Shown here: one piece after another, positions 63,901-64,000 of the stretch
How the letters are laid out: every line of letters starts with the position of its first letter
Position numbering within the stretch: position 1 is the first letter of the stretch
Notes under the pieces: generated by a model
What the model was told of the DNA's origin: nothing
Databases searched by the model: none
The model's input: the letters and a program-made list of their open reading frames with translations, nothing else
Source of the DNA: Membranipora membranacea
Taxonomy: Eukaryota > Bryozoa > Gymnolaemata > Cheilostomatida > Membraniporidae
Reading direction: 5' to 3'
DNA length: 64,000 nt
Assembly (NCBI GenBank): GCA_914767715.1
Contig: OU612071.1
Location: 18,224,948-18,288,947, forward strand
Position numbers and translations under genes: made by a program

Positions 63901-64000
63901 ATACTACACCTATAATGTAACACTGGTGAACATATCTATTTACAGTGTGAGTATCACATCTGACGGGTGGTCTTCCATAACGGGAGATTCTTATATGAGT
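60984..64000 (+). mobile_element. hAT-type DNA transposon, 5' part, nested in a PNPLA6/7 intron
   Basis: The left end reads TAGTGCTGCACGATAAAACG and is followed within 150 bases by many CGATA/TATCG words in both orientations. These are the usual subterminal repeats of hAT elements and likely transposase-binding sites. A transposase gene begins at 62489 on the same strand. The right end and target-site duplication lie outside the window. It follows exon 18 of the host gene, so it occupies an intron. Confidence 0.6.
62489..64000 (+). CDS. hAT family transposase with BED zinc finger (ZBED-like), partial, three exons seen
   Basis: Exons: 62489-62936, 63372-63540 and 63946 to the window edge, with GT-AG introns in phase. 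The N-terminus is acidic (SESEEQDDDTTESE), then a BED finger spans SPVWAFFTAPEGERD, CDICDKH, TTNLFAHLKHNH. A Ser-rich linker follows. The second exon has DGQAFREMVKVFDHRYNLPG, a hallmark of hAT transposases upstream of the catalytic domain. The third opens SVSITSDGWSS, where the D of TSDGW is the first residue of the RNase H-like catalytic triad. There is one in-frame TAG at 62642-62644, inside the BED finger, where other members usually have a sense codon. Everything else is open. The copy may therefore be inactive, polymorphic, or translated from a downstream start. Confidence 0.82.

Overview
This window is metazoan genomic DNA: AT-rich, with genes made of many short exons and GT-AG introns, and a dense load of small mobile elements. 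The gene set (BCL-2 family members with BH1/BH2 motifs, a PNPLA6/7-type neuropathy target esterase, a DDAH-fold protein, a hAT transposase) is animal. The compact head-to-tail and head-to-head layout suggests an early-branching invertebrate. A demosponge is my best guess, by inference only; nothing in the sequence proves the phylum.

Layout. From 222 to 12964, four genes lie head to tail on the minus strand. Three encode BCL-2 family proteins (383, 262 and 204 aa, each with a BH1-like region, a BH2 ending in Gly-Gly-Trp and a hydrophobic C-terminal tail). Between the first and second lies a 417-aa protein with a possible death-fold C-terminus. From 16027 to 21989 (minus) is a 701-aa coiled-coil and proline-rich scaffold with candidate SH3 ligands and phosphotyrosine docking motifs. 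From about 22 to 42 kb I find no gene I can firmly support, only repeats and two weak exon-chain candidates. From 42287 to 46450 (minus) is a DDAH-like gene whose catalytic cysteine and several substrate-binding residues are replaced. It is head to head, across 360 bp, with a PNPLA6/7-like gene on the plus strand. Eighteen exons of that gene (about 777 residues: membrane anchor and three cyclic-nucleotide-binding-like domains) are in the window, and the patatin catalytic domain lies beyond the right edge. The last 3 kb, inside the following intron, hold the 5' part of a hAT transposon with an intron-containing transposase gene on the same strand.

How the genes relate. The first 13 kb look like an apoptosis-related paralogue cluster: all three BCL-2 genes share an intron directly after the Gly-Gly-Trp of BH2 and the same phases at the first two introns. 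The DDAH-like and PNPLA6/7 genes probably share a bidirectional promoter but have no known pathway link.

Repeats include what appears to be a U2 snRNA-headed SINE (two copies), a tRNA-headed SINE with an AGGAAGGGCATC-type core, several families of small inverted-repeat (MITE-like) elements, a 20-bp minisatellite, and tandem micro-duplications that copied splice sites of the PNPLA6/7 gene. All exon models were built by eye from reading frame, splice consensus and phase; no transcript or database evidence was available.
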